55,511 bases of DNA from JAYVYM01 sp046593925. GTDB lineage: Bacteria > Actinomycetota > Actinomycetes > Mycobacteriales > SCTD01. Both the position numbers and the translations under genes were made by a program. Location: positions 1-55,511 of the forward strand of contig JBKJQN010000074.1 in the NCBI GenBank assembly GCA_046593925.1, given 5' to 3'. Under the pieces are notes generated by a model, which did no database searches, was not told the DNA's origin, and was given only the letters and a program-made list of their open reading frames with translations. Below, one piece after another: positions 34,972 to 43,515 of the stretch (the first letter of the stretch is position 1; every line of letters begins with the position of its first letter).

Positions 34972-35044
34972 CCGCCCAGCTCAGCTCAGGCCGGGCTGCC
35001 GCGCGCCGTCGGGTGCCTTCGTGGCCGCCCGCCGGGTCTGGCCC

Positions 35045-35468
35045 TCAACGGAGGGGGTCGGTAGAGCGCACCCCGGGGAAACGCGAGAAGTCGGCGTCGG
35101 AGGAGCAGCGCTCCGCGCTGTGCTCAATCGCCAGCGCAGCAAGATGCGCGTCGGTGACCAGGTTGCCAGCCGTACCCACATGCCGGAGCAGTTCGCCAAG
35201 CACGGCGGGATGCCGCCGCCCTGGATGCACGACCGTGACGGCTGGGCTGGTCGAGCCAGCCCTCGACAACAGCCAAGGCCTCGACAGGCGTCAACGGCGT
35301 GCTGAACACCGCCGCCCGGGTACTCAGGCGTAGGAAGCACAGCAACACCACCCATGGCAAGGCCACCGTTTCTCGCCCCGACAGCAGGCCCTCGAGCCAG
35401 GGCCTCGCCCGATTGTGACGGGGCGCCGGCGTGTCGACCGCCTACAGCAGCAGGTTCAGGTCGCTCAA
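35045..35468 (-). pseudogene. VapC-type PIN toxin, inactivated by nonsense and frameshift
   Basis: Reading starts at TTG 35468, just after the antitoxin stop. It gives LSDLNLLL, then a TAG at 35444-35442 where the family has Tyr (LLYAVD), and continues AVDTPAPRHNRARPWLEGLL, SGRETVALPWVVLLCFLRLS, TRAAVFSTPLTPVEALAVVE and GWLDQPS. Near 35240 the frame shifts by one. The next frame supplies the C-terminus with PIN aspartates: VTVVHPGRRHPAVLGELLRH, TAGNLVTDAHLAALAIEH and DADFSRFPG, ending at 35045. Two independent lesions make a functional RNase toxin impossible from this copy. The fold and gene order match vapBC. Confidence 0.85.
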
Positions 35469-35469
35469 C

Positions 35470-35730
35470 TCACTTGCGCAGCGACAGCTTGCGGGTGACC
35501 TCGTCGTCCTCCAGCTCACCGGCTAGCCGCAGGGCCTTATCCAGCGCGAACCCGGCGCGAAGTCCGAGCGGCCGACTGGGTACGCGGTAGGGCCTCATGA
35601 CCGGAGCTGCGTTGTCGAGGCCACCCCTCAGCACCGTGTTCAGCGCCTCCGTGAAAGCCATCCCTCGACGCTGGCCGAGATCTCGTAGGGCGGCGGCTAC
35701 ATCGTCATCGATCGTGACCGTCGTCCGCAC
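35470..35730 (-). CDS. VapB-type ribbon-helix-helix antitoxin (toxin partner broken)
   Basis: The product has 86 residues from GTG 35730. The N-terminal MRTTVTIDDDVAAALRDLGQ with RRGMAFTEALNTVLRGGL is a ribbon-helix-helix DNA-binding domain. The C-terminal VPSRPLGLRAGFALDKALRL with AGELEDDEVTRKLSLRK is the toxin-binding tail seen in this VapB subgroup. The reading frame is intact. The adjacent vapC is a pseudogene, so the antitoxin is an orphan that could still autoregulate the locus or neutralise a related toxin encoded elsewhere. Confidence 0.85.
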   Translation of the reverse strand: MRTTVTIDDDVAAALRDLGQRRGMAFTEALNTVLRGGLDNAAPVMRPYRVPSRPLGLRAGFALDKALRLAGELEDDEVTRKLSLRK

Positions 35731-35917
35731 GAACGCAGCACAGCGTCACAACTCCGAGCGTCATGATGCCTGGCGGACCGTCTCGCCGTGACCGACGTCG
35801 GTGAGCAGCGCCTGGCCGCATCCCACCGGACCGATCCCCTGATTGCTCCACCGAGTCCCACCGGTCAGCGTGTCTCGTCCTCCCGGTCCCGGGTAGGTCG
35901 CAGGGCGTCCCTCTCTC

Positions 35918-35923
35918 AAGGAG
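35918..35923 (+). promoter_or_regulatory. Strong Shine-Dalgarno for the second AKR gene
   Basis: AAGGAG lies 5 nt before GTG 35929 and fixes that start over longer upstream in-frame options. Confidence 0.8.
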
Positions 35924-35928
35924 CCCCC

Positions 35929-36768
35929 GTGAGCCCCGTCCCCGCCCTGCCGCTCAACAGCGGCACCTCGATCCCGCAGCTCGGCTTCGGCGTCTTCCAG
36001 ATCAAGCCCGACGAGACCGCGTCGGCCGTGCAGACCGCGCTGGAGGTCGGATACCGGCACGTAGATACCGCGCAGATGTACCAGAACGAGGCGGGCGTCG
36101 GTGCGGCCGTTGCCGACCTCCGGTCCGACGTCTTCGTCACGAGCAAGCTCAACAACGGCTTCCATCGCCCGGACGACGCCCGCCGAGCTTTCGACGAGAC
36201 CCTCGGCAACCTGCGGTCCGACTCGGTGGACCTGTTCCTGATCCACTGGCCGCTGCCGACGATGTACGACGGCGACTACGTCTCCACCTGGAACGTCCTG
36301 GGCGAGTTCCTGGCGGACGGCCGCGCCAAGGCCGTCGGCGTCTCGAACTTCCAGGTGGCGCACCTGGAGCGGCTGGCCGCCGAGACCGGCGTCGTACCCG
36401 CCGTGAACCAGATCGAGGTCCACCCGTACTTCGGCAACGAGGCGGTCCGGGCGTACGGCCAAGCGCACGGCATCCTGACCGAAGCATGGTCGCCGATCGC
36501 GCAGGGCGATGTGCTGGGCGACCCGGTCGTCGGTGACATCGCCCAGACCGTGGACCGCACGCCGAGCCAGGTCGTCCTGCGGTGGCACGTGCAGCGAGGG
36601 GACATCGTGTTCCCGAAGTCGACGACCGCTTCGCGCATCATCGAGAACTACGGGATCTTCGACTTCGTGCTCGACGACTCTCAGATGGCTGCTATCACCG
36701 GTCTCGATCGGGGCGAGAAGGGGCGGCGCGGGCCGGACCCCGACGTGTTCGACTACATCCCGGGCTAG
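35929..36768 (+). CDS. Aldo/keto reductase (2,5-diketo-gluconate reductase type)
   Basis: The product has 279 residues from GTG 35929. AKR5-like signatures: LNSGTSIPQLGFGVFQI, ALEVGYRHVDTAQMYQNEAG with catalytic Asp and Tyr, VFVTSKLNN with the Lys, DLFLIHWPLP with the His, AKAVGVSNFQVAHLERL, and VVLRWHVQRGDIVFPKSTTA for NADPH binding. It belongs to a different AKR subgroup from the gene at 19.6 kb. The substrate is unknown; such enzymes reduce keto-sugars and small aldehydes. The frame is intact although the neighbouring vapBC and vapBC2 loci are degraded. Confidence 0.92.
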   Translation: MSPVPALPLNSGTSIPQLGFGVFQIKPDETASAVQTALEVGYRHVDTAQMYQNEAGVGAAVADLRSDVFVTSKLNNGFHRPDDARRAFDETLGNLRSDSVDLFLIHWPLPTMYDGDYVSTWNVLGEFLADGRAKAVGVSNFQVAHLERLAAETGVVPAVNQIEVHPYFGNEAVRAYGQAHGILTEAWSPIAQGDVLGDPVVGDIAQTVDRTPSQVVLRWHVQRGDIVFPKSTTASRIIENYGIFDFVLDDSQMAAITGLDRGEKGRRGPDPDVFDYIPG

Positions 36769-36836
36769 CCCGGACTCGTGGTGGTCATGGCAGGCACTGT
36801 CTCCGCTGGGTCCGACAGTTCGGGTCGGCTGTCCCC

Positions 36837-37328
36837 ATGAGCTATCCCCCCGTCCGCTACCGGTCCGAGGCCGGCGAGGCAAGCGCCGTCCTGCGACCCG
36901 CAGCGGCGCCGCCGGACCTGGTGATGGGCCCCGCCGCGGCGGTGCACCACCTGGCGACGGGAGCGTCGACGCGGGGCAGCTTCGGGCTGTACCGGTGGGA
37001 GATGTCGGGGCCGCCGAGCGGTCCGTCAGCGCACTTCCACCGGACGATCTCGGAGTCGTTCTACGTGCTGACCGGGGCGGTGCGGCTCTATGACGGCCGG
37101 CACTGGGTAGACGCGGCCGCCGGGGACTTCCTGCACGTACCACCCGGCGGCGTGCACGCCTTCCGCAATGAGTCCGGCGGACCGGCGTCGATGCTGTTGC
37201 TGTTCGCACCCGGAGCGCCACGGGAGGCCTACTTCGCCGAGCTGGCCGAGATTGCGGCGTCGGAACGGCAGCTGAGCGGCCCGGAGTGGACCGAGCTGTA
37301 CGCCCGACACGACCAGTACCCGGCCTGA
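36837..37328 (+). CDS. Cupin-domain protein
   Basis: The product has 163 residues from ATG. The single beta-barrel shows cupin motif 1, SGPSAHFHRTISESFYVLTG, with the metal-binding His pair and Glu, and motif 2, DFLHVPPGGVHAFRNES, with the third His. The N-terminal 50 residues add strands (HHLATGASTRGSFGLYRWEM) typical of quercetinase-like or sugar-binding cupins. No signal peptide is present. Function cannot be read from the sequence; it may be a dioxygenase, an isomerase or only a binding protein. It lies 68 bp downstream of the AKR gene on the same strand. Confidence 0.85.
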   Translation: MSYPPVRYRSEAGEASAVLRPAAAPPDLVMGPAAAVHHLATGASTRGSFGLYRWEMSGPPSGPSAHFHRTISESFYVLTGAVRLYDGRHWVDAAAGDFLHVPPGGVHAFRNESGGPASMLLLFAPGAPREAYFAELAEIAASERQLSGPEWTELYARHDQYPA

Positions 37329-37334
37329 GCCCGG

Positions 37335-37778
37335 CTACGCCGTCGGGCCTACCGGCACCGACACCTCGACGTCCTGGATGAGCTCGTTGACCGCCGTGTA
37401 GAAGGCGGGCGTCAGCGATTTCTGTCCGCTGGGCGAGGTCACGACCAGCTGGCCGAAGCTCATGAAGCCGTGCACCCCGCGGGTCCGCCAGCGCCAGACG
37501 AGCGGGACGCTGCCGTAGCGGGCGATCCGCAGTGTCAGGTCGCAGCTGCGCTCGTGGAGGTCGCACGAGAACCGGCGGAAGTCGAAGGCGAAGTCGCCTT
37601 CGCACCAGGTGTCGCCGCAGATGTCGTCGATGAGGCCGAGCACGACGTGCTCCTGCCGGGCGCTGAGCTGCTGGGTCGAGCCGTCAGCGGCGGCTGGACT
37701 GATAAGCAGGGCGCCGAACGACAAGCCGAGGACAAACAGGGCGGACAGGCGGCGGGACAGAACGCGGGCGACGGACAT
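37335..37778 (-). CDS. Secreted small protein with four cysteines, unrecognised
   Basis: From ATG 37778 the product has 147 residues. A clear signal peptide (MSVARVLSRRLSALFVLGLS, then FGALLISPAAA) precedes a mature domain of about 116 residues. Cysteines occur as ICGDTWCEGD and FSCDLHERSCDL, probably two disulfides. The rest is beta-strand-like (LTLRIARYGSVPLVWRWRTR, FMSFGQLVVTSPSGQ). I recognise no family. It is convergent with the cupin gene (6 bp between stops) and lies downstream of the degraded vapBC2 locus. Exported location is supported; function is unknown. Confidence 0.6.
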   Translation of the reverse strand: MSVARVLSRRLSALFVLGLSFGALLISPAAADGSTQQLSARQEHVVLGLIDDICGDTWCEGDFAFDFRRFSCDLHERSCDLTLRIARYGSVPLVWRWRTRGVHGFMSFGQLVVTSPSGQKSLTPAFYTAVNELIQDVEVSVPVGPTA

Positions 37779-37915
37779 GGGGCTCCAAACAATGAAGGGT
37801 GTCCCCTGGCTTTGAGCCACCGCGGGACCGGATGGCGGGAACGCTAGGAGGCCCACCCGGTCCCTTGGTCCCGCCGTCCACAGCCTGGCGGACTGTCCAC
37901 ACCGGCGTCTGCTGT

Positions 37916-38310
37916 TCAGCCGGCAAGCGGAACCGGCAGTGCGGGCCGGAGGTCCTGCTCAGCCGGGTGTCCAGGGTCGCGAGCTCGGCGTCCATGGACT
38001 CGGCTACCGCGACCTTCCCCGCATCGTCGGCCGTAACGTTGGCAGGCAGCGCCCAGACGCGGACGGCGAAGAGCGGGTACGGGAACAGCCCTGCACGCAG
38101 GCCGACCAGATCGGCGTGTGCCAGCGCGCCGACGTCGCTGAAGGCTGGAGATGCGGCCGGCCGCGGTAGCCCGCCGCAGGATGTTGGCAACCTCGACCGT
38201 CATCAGGTGTGGGGCGGCCAGGCCGCTTTCGCGCAGTACCGACTCCGCCCACAGCCCGACGGGCCCGCGTCCACCAGGACAGCGACCACCACCGACGCGT
38301 CCGGCACCAC
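37916..38310 (-). pseudogene. Second VapC-type PIN toxin, multiple frameshifts
   Basis: From GTG 38310 the frame opens VVPDASVVVAVLVDAGP, with the first PIN Asp. It shifts near 38262 to VGLWAESVLRESGLAAPHLM and TVEVANILRRATAAGRISS, with the conserved Glu. It shifts again near 38150 to DVGALAHADLVGLRAGLFPY, FAVRVWALPANVTADDA and AVAESMDAELATLDTRL, with the C-terminal acidic residues, and ends about 37916 after a probable third slip. All parts of a normal 130-residue VapC are present in order, so the damage is recent or purely frameshift. The product cannot be a working toxin. Confidence 0.82.
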
Positions 38311-38315
38311 CGTCG

Positions 38316-38537
38316 CCGGCGGTCCGCATCCCGGTCGGCCAGGATCTCCGTCACGTCCACCCTCGTGCCGGTTGCTGCGTCGCGGGCGCCGACCCCGGAC
38401 AGCCGCGACTCGACGTCAGGCGTCTCGGCCAGCTCGATGAGCCGGCCCCGCAGGTACTCCTGCAGCGAGCGCCCGGAGGAGGCGGCGCGAGCTGCGAGCT
38501 CGGTGGCGGTGTCGTCGGCAACTTCTCTGATCGTCAT
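38316..38537 (-). CDS. FitA/VapB-like antitoxin that has lost its stop codon
   Basis: From ATG 38537 there are 74 residues: MTIREVADDTATELAARAAS and SGRSLQEYLRGRLIELAETP form the ribbon-helix-helix part, and ARDAATGTRVDVTEILADRD with ADRR forms the toxin-binding tail. Homologues stop at this point, just before vapC. Here the codon at 38315-38313 is CGA, one transition from TGA, and the frame stays open to 38004 through out-of-frame toxin sequence, giving a 177-residue product with an unrelated tail. The annotated end marks the conserved part. The domain is complete; whether the extended protein folds is unknown. Confidence 0.7.
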
Positions 38538-38559
38538 AGACCGAGGCCTGCATGCGCGC

Positions 38560-38947
38560 GGTCCTTCGGCCGGTCTGCAGCCGGCCGTGGAATCTCAAGG
38601 GCGAGCGCGCCGTCGGGGGCGCCCGGCGGCTTCGCTGTGGGCGACGGACCCGGGCGGCTCCGGGCAGGTGGGCTGCGTCTGCACCGCACAGGGCTTCGAG
38701 GACGACTGGAACGGCGTCAGCGTCGACGGCCGACCTGGTACGGCGCGCAGGCGGCTGGGTCACCCGGCACGAGCTGAACAAGGATCCGGACCTCCGCAAC
38801 CGCTCCACGGTCGGCGACCACGAGTTCGACCGCCTCGTGCGCAACGTCTACAAGGTGCTGCTCACCCGCGGCATGGTCGGGACGGTCATCACCAGCGTCG
38901 ATCCGGAGACGCAGGATCTGCTGGCCGGGCCGCTTCGTCGCGTATGA
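38560..38947 (+). pseudogene. C-terminal remnant of a DUF2075 helicase
   Basis: Three pieces in shifting frames match the end of DUF2075 (Schlafen-like AAA helicase) proteins. The pieces are a RPWNLKGE block near 38570, then WATDPGGSGQVGCVCTAQGF with EDDWNGV around 38640-38715, and last DLVRRAGGWVTRHEL with FDRLVRNVYKVLLTRGMVG and a DPETQDLL end at 38947. The blocks correspond to helicase motifs V and VI and are in the correct order. All of the ATP-binding N-terminal part is absent, and at least two frameshifts are present. It is a relict of a DNA/RNA helicase often found in accessory or defence-associated regions. Confidence 0.6.
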
Positions 38948-38976
38948 AGTCCGCAGACCGTGGATGTATCGGCGGG

Positions 38977-39454
38977 CTAGGCGATCTCGACGACGGAGGC
39001 GTCACGGTCGCAGAGCCGCTTGCCATCGTCGGTGGCAGGCACCCGGTGGGCGCTTGTGCCGTCGGCGTCGAGGGGCATCACGATGTGGTCCGTGCCCAGC
39101 AGCCCCGGCAGGTGGTTCGGGAGCGCTGCAATGACGACGGCAACGCCCCGACCCGGACCACCAGCGGCGCCGGGGCGGCCAGCGGCCGCAGCTCCGTCGC
39201 GTCAGCGACGGTCACCGCGGGCAGGACGACAGGCTCGGACGGAGCGGTGAACGCCTCGTGGTACGGGCTGATCCACGCCTGCACGGCGGTCCCGTCACCG
39301 ACCTGCACGCCCTCGGCGGCCATCGACGCGAACAGCGACGTGGCCATGCCGTAGGCGGAGGTGTCCGCCATCGCGGCGGCGAAGCGGGGGCCCGACCTCG
39401 GCGAGCTCGGCCTCCCGTCGCCCTTCCGCCACGTGAACGGGTCCCCGCCGAGGT
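38977..39454 (-). pseudogene. Unrecognised gene fragment with frameshift
   Basis: A protein-like frame runs GGDPFTWRKGDGR, then ADTSAYGMATSLFASMAAEG, VQAWISPYHEAFTAPSEPVV and LRPLAAPAPLVVRVG. It shifts near 39140 to VVIAALPNHLPGLLGTDHIV and MPLDADGTSAHRVPATDDGK, ending at TAG 38977 after VVEIA. The composition and continuity across one frameshift look like a real gene, but I cannot assign a family. No start codon precedes the first segment, and the 5' part abuts the C-terminal end of the AKR remnant, so the gene seems truncated by a deletion that joined the two. Confidence 0.45.
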
Positions 39455-40320
39455 GATCGCGATTGCTCCGGTCAGCCGCTGCGCCGTACGCGGCCCGACG
39501 ATCGGCGCGGTCGCGGTCACCGAGGGCTGGGCGAGGCCGACGTGGGCCGGGTCGTGGGCCAGCTCGTCGCAGAACGCCTCGTTACGCCTCGACCTGCTTG
39601 CGCCTGTCGGCGTGCAGTTTCTGGATGCGGTTCTCAACGGAGCGGCCAGCCTTCTCCTTGCGCAGGATCCCGCCGAGCAGGCCCGTCCCGAGCGGGGATC
39701 AGCCCGACATGCTGCTGACAGGCCGGCGCCAGCTCGAGCTCGCCGGTACCGGCGGTGAGGTTGTACAGGCCCTGCTGGCACACCAGTCCGAACGTCCCCC
39801 GCCGGGCGGCCCGCTCGTTCGCCTGCGCGATGCCCCAGCCGGGGAAGTTGGACGAGCCGACGTACCGGATCTTGGCCCCGCTGCTTGAGGACATCGAACG
39901 CTTCCCGCAGCTCGTCCCATGGCGCGCTCCGGTCGATGTGGTGCATCTGGTGAAGGTCGATGTGGCCGGTCTGCATCCGCGTGAGCGAGGCATCGCACTG
40001 CTGGCGGATCGCCAGCGCCGACAGGAACGTCTGGTTGGGCCAGTCGCCCATCCCGCCGTACAACTTGTTGGCCAATATGGCTTTTTCGCGCCGGCCGCCG
40101 CCCTGGGCGAACCAGCGGCCCGGGATCTGCTCGGTCCAGCCCTCGCCGGTCCTCCAGCCATAGACATTCGCGGTGTCGATGAAGTTGATTCCCTGCTCGA
40201 GCGCGAGGGCCAGGACCGCCTGCGAGTCCTGCCCGCTGGTCTGTGGGCCGAACTTCGTCGTTCCGAGGCACAGCCGGGACACGCGCAGACCAGAACGGCC
40301 GAGGTGGGTGGTCCCCGTGG
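39455..40320 (-). pseudogene. Aldo/keto reductase with several frameshifts
   Basis: The first frame begins THLGRSGLRVSRLCLGTTKF and carries INFIDTANVYGWRTGEGWTE, ILANKLYGGMGDWPNQT and TGHIDLHQMHHIDRSAPWDE, i.e. the catalytic Asp, Tyr, Lys and His. It shifts near 39880 to KIRYVGSSNFPGWGIAQANE and GTFGLVCQQGLYNL. It shifts again near 39690 to a C-terminal part with AFCDELAHDPAHVGLAQPSV and TAPIVGPRTAQRLTGAI. No start codon is present in frame at the expected position, where ACG stands. The C-terminal 40 residues are missing. This is a dead paralogue of the AKR family represented by two intact genes in the window. Confidence 0.8.
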
Positions 40321-40345
40321 CTGCACCCTGCCCTACCGTCCGGCC

Positions 40346-41620
40346 ATGACCCGAACAGTGCAGCTGGCGTACGGCACGACCGGCCTGACGGTGGAGCTGC
40401 CGGACAGTCGGACGACCGTCGTCGAGCCGCGGTGGGAGCCGACGGTGGCCGAGCCGCCAACGGTTCTGCGCCACGCACTGCGGCACCCGGTCGCCGGGCC
40501 GCCGCTTCGCGAGCGGGTCGGCAGGGGCGCGACCGTCGCGATCTCGATCTGCGACGCCACCCGGCCGCAACCGCGCGAGCTGATGGTGCGCGCGATCCTG
40601 GACGAGCTCGACGGCCTGGTCCGCCTGGAGGACGTCGTCGTCCTGGTCGCGACCGGCACGCACCGCGGCAATACCGATGCTGAGCTCCGGCAGATGCTCG
40701 GCGACGAGCTCGTCGACACCGTGCGCATCATCAACCACGACGCCCGCGACACCTCGAGCCTGACCTGGCTGGGAACGTACGGTGACGGCGTCCCGGTGTG
40801 GCTGTGCAGCGAGTGGGTGCGGGCCGACGTGCGGCTCACCACCGGCTTCGTGGAGCCGCACTTCTTCGCCGGCTTCTCCGGCGGCCCGAAGATGGTCGCG
40901 CCGGGGCTGGCCGGGATCGACACCGTCCTGACGCTCCACGACGCGCGGCGCATCGGGCACCCGGAAGCCCGCTGGGGGATCTGCGTCGGCAACCCCGTCC
41001 ACGACGACATCCGGGCGGTAGCGATGTCCACCGGCGCGGACTTCTCGCTGGACGTCGTACTCAACCGCGAGCAGGGCATCGTGCAGGCGTACGGCGGTGA
41101 CCTCCTCGCGATGCATGAGCTGGCCCGCGAGCGCAGCAGGGGCCTGGCGATGGCGCCGGTACCGGGCGAGTTCGACGTCGTGCTGACCACCAACAGCGGC
41201 TTCCCGCTCGACCAGAACCTCTACCAGGCCGTCAAGGGGATGTCCGCCGCGGCAACCGTCGTCAAGCCCGGCGGCCTGATCATCTGTGCGGCCGAGTGCC
41301 GCGACGGCTTCCCCGACCACGGCTCCTACCGGCACGTACTCGCGTCGGCGGCGAGCCCGCAAGCGCTGCTGGACGAAATCACCGGGCGGGAACGGACCGT
41401 GCCCGACCAGTGGCAGGTGCAGGTCCAGGCCAAGATCCAGGCCAAGGCGCGAGTCGGGGTGCACTCGTCGTACCTCTCCGACGACGACCTACGCGGCGCC
41501 CACCTCGAGCCGGTGCCCGACATCGCCGAGGCCGTGCAGCGCGCGTTGTCGGAGGCCGGCCCGGACGCGCGGGTGTGTGTGCTGCCTGAGGGGCCGCAGA
41601 CGATCCCGTACGTGGTTTGA
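40346..41620 (+). CDS. LarA-like nickel-dependent racemase (DUF2088)
   Basis: The product has 424 residues from ATG. Lactate racemase active-site residues are conserved with a constant offset of two from Lactobacillus plantarum LarA: His106 in VATGTHRGN, His172 and Lys182 in FVEPHFFAGFSGGPKMVAPG, and His198 in VLTLHDARR. The N-terminal domain (ISICDATRPQPRELM) and the C-terminal VVLTTNSGFPLDQNLYQAVK with GGLIICAAECRDGFPDHGSY complete the family. LarA enzymes racemise or epimerise 2-hydroxy acids using a nickel-pincer NPN cofactor. No larB, larC or larE is in this window, so cofactor synthesis must be encoded elsewhere. The substrate may not be lactate. Confidence 0.88.
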   Translation: MTRTVQLAYGTTGLTVELPDSRTTVVEPRWEPTVAEPPTVLRHALRHPVAGPPLRERVGRGATVAISICDATRPQPRELMVRAILDELDGLVRLEDVVVLVATGTHRGNTDAELRQMLGDELVDTVRIINHDARDTSSLTWLGTYGDGVPVWLCSEWVRADVRLTTGFVEPHFFAGFSGGPKMVAPGLAGIDTVLTLHDARRIGHPEARWGICVGNPVHDDIRAVAMSTGADFSLDVVLNREQGIVQAYGGDLLAMHELARERSRGLAMAPVPGEFDVVLTTNSGFPLDQNLYQAVKGMSAAATVVKPGGLIICAAECRDGFPDHGSYRHVLASAASPQALLDEITGRERTVPDQWQVQVQAKIQAKARVGVHSSYLSDDDLRGAHLEPVPDIAEAVQRALSEAGPDARVCVLPEGPQTIPYVV

Positions 41621-41690
41621 GCCCGTCGCACATGGCCAAACACGATGAGGGCCGCGACGCTGATGGCGGCCGCGACGTCGGTCAGCGGTG

Positions 41691-42143
41691 TCAGCCCTGA
41701 GGTACGGCCATGCACTCGCCACCGCTGATGCCGATGGCGAGCCCCTTGCCGTCGGAGGCGGCCACGGTGACGGAGCCGACGCCGTGCGAGTAGGCCTGGC
41801 TGGCGGCGATCCGGCAGATGCCGACCGCGGCGTCCACGTTGTCGGCGGTCGAGCCGAGCGACGTACCGACCGCGGCCGTCGTGCACTGCCCGACGATGTC
41901 CACCGACGTGACGTTGCCGGTGACCCCGACCCCGGCCCTCACCTCGGCCTGCGCGGCTCCGCAGTCGTCCCCGGTCGCCACCCCTCCGGAGCTCGCACCG
42001 GCCGAACTCGTCGTACTGCCGGCGGCCGCCGGGTTCGCGCTGCCCGACCCTCCGCAGGCGACCAGCCCCCAGAGCCCCAGCGCGGCACACGTCGACAGCG
42101 CCCACCCCCGTTGCGGCCGCGCGGCACCGCGCGCAGGGGTCAT
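41691..42143 (-). CDS. Small lipoprotein, unrecognised
   Basis: From ATG 42143 the product has 150 residues. The signal sequence ends in a lipobox, GLWGLVACGG, with the modified Cys at 30. A Ser/Ala/Gly linker (about 31-55) leads to a small globular domain: GDDCGAAQAEVRAGVGVTGN, TSVDIVGQCTTAAVGTSLGS, and ISGGECMAVPQG at the end. Three cysteines remain after the lipid Cys. Function is unknown; it should sit on the outer face of the membrane. It is convergent with the LarA-like gene and about 50 bp from the flavin monooxygenase remnant. Confidence 0.65.
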   Translation of the reverse strand: MTPARGAARPQRGWALSTCAALGLWGLVACGGSGSANPAAAGSTTSSAGASSGGVATGDDCGAAQAEVRAGVGVTGNVTSVDIVGQCTTAAVGTSLGSTADNVDAAVGICRIAASQAYSHGVGSVTVAASDGKGLAIGISGGECMAVPQG

Positions 42144-42189
42144 GGGCCGGAGAGTAGGGCCTGACCACCCTCGAGCAACAGCCCCCTTG

Positions 42190-43118
42190 CTCACGTCACG
42201 CTCGTCGACCGGGACACCGGGCCCGAGCAGGACGGCAGCTGGCCGCGACCCGGGGTGATGCAGTTCCACCACGCGCACGCAGTCCGGCTACAGGGCGTCG
42301 ACGCCGTACGCACCGATCTCCCCGACGCGTACGACCGGATGCCCTGCGCGGGCGCCGAACCCGTCACGATGCCGGTCCCCGGCGGACGCGTCGTGGACGT
42401 CGGACTGCGGTGCCGTCGCCAGATCTTCGAGGCCGCGCTTCGGGCGGCCACCCTTGAGACGCCGGGGCTGAGGCTGATCCCCGGACACGTCGAGGCGGCA
42501 GCGAGCGAGGGCGGCTGCGCCGTGGAGCTGCACGTGGATGGCGCGCCGCTGTCTGCCGACCTGGTCATAGGCGCCTCGGCACGGGCCGGCAGGGCGATCA
42601 GAGGGCTCCGGGCACAGCCGGCCGTCGGCCGGACGTGCGGGATCGCGAACGTCGACCGCTAGTACCAGCTCCACGACGGCGTCGAGCCCGGGCCGCTGGT
42701 CAGCCCGGTCGCCTGGCAGGCGGGCTTCGATGGCTGCCAGGTCCTGGTCGTAGCACGCGAGCGAGGCACCTTCCGGTTGCTGTCCATGCGGCCGACCGAC
42801 GATCGGACGCTGCGGCGCGAGGTGGCCTTCGATGCGGCCTGCCGGGCCATTCCCGGGCTGGCCGACTGGACCGACCCGCAGCGGTCGCGGCCGACCGGCC
42901 GGGCACTGCCGGGCGGCACCTTGATGAATTGCTACTGCAGCCAGTCCGGTCCCGACGGGCGCCCTGCGCTGGCAGGGCTGCTGTTCGTGGGTGACGCCGT
43001 CTTCACGACGACGCCGACCTTCGGCCGCGGCATCGCCACCTCGCTCATGGCGGCAAACCGAGGTGCTGCGGCTGGTCGATGAGCACGGCGCCGGCGCAGA
43101 CCGCCCTCACTCTGCGGC
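42190..43118 (+). pseudogene. FAD-dependent monooxygenase/halogenase-like remnant
   Basis: The frame opens about 42196 with VTLVDRDTGPEQDGSWPRPG and MQFHHAHAVRLQGVDAV, i.e. after the N-terminal GxGxxG dinucleotide motif, which is missing. At 42660-42662 a TAG interrupts GIANVDR-YQLHDGVEPGP, a place where a Gln codon (CAG) would fit. Translation would continue GCQVLVVARERGTFRLLSMR, ACRAIPGLADWTDPQRSRPT and LLFVGDAVFTTTPTFGRGIA, the FAD-binding GD motif. Near 43058 the frame shifts to EVLRLVDEHGAGADR. Truncation, nonsense and frameshift make it inactive. Related enzymes hydroxylate or halogenate small molecules. Confidence 0.75.
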
Positions 43119-43179
43119 TGCTCGGCGGGCTCGACGTTCACGACCCCCGGCGCCACCTCCAGCGACAGCACCTGACCGG

Positions 43180-43436
43180 GCCGGTGCGGCTGTTGCCGGC
43201 AGCCGGTCGCGCAGCACCTCGGGTGGGGGCTGCGGGCCGCCGCGGCTTGCCGCCGGCAGAGCCACCCCGGCTGAGCCGGTCCAGCCACTGCCGACGTCCA
43301 GCAGCCTGGCGAGCAGATCGGGCTCGATCGCGGATGGGTGGTCCCGGACCTGCGGCGGCGGCTCTGCGGGCTCCTCGGATTCCTCCGCCCACAGCGCCAG
43401 TCGGTCGTCGGCCCACCAGCCGGGCAGGACGATCAC
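43180..43436 (-). pseudogene. Fragment resembling the N-terminus of an actinobacterial SNF2-type helicase
   Basis: A frame starting GTG 43436 reads VIVLPGWWADDRLALWAEES, then EEPAEPPPQVRDHPSAIEPD and LLARLLDVGSGWTG, ending near PPPEVLRDRLP. This looks like the first 80-90 residues of large SNF2/DEAD helicases of actinobacteria, which begin with a short 'hGxW...lWaE' strand pair and a 'HPF' segment. No helicase motifs follow. The rest of the gene (normally about 900 residues) is gone. Assignment is tentative. Confidence 0.35.
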
Positions 43437-43515
43437 CCGGTGCGTACTCCTTTTGCGACGGCCGTCAGCCGGCCACGGCGCTAGCGGTGCAGTACCCGGC
43501 ACGAGGAAGCGGGTC

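Noticed and set aside
40321..41464. Minus-strand frame opposite the LarA-like gene, continuous with the AKR remnant
   Set aside because: No motifs, and antisense to a gene with four conserved active-site residues; only the AKR-like portion is real.
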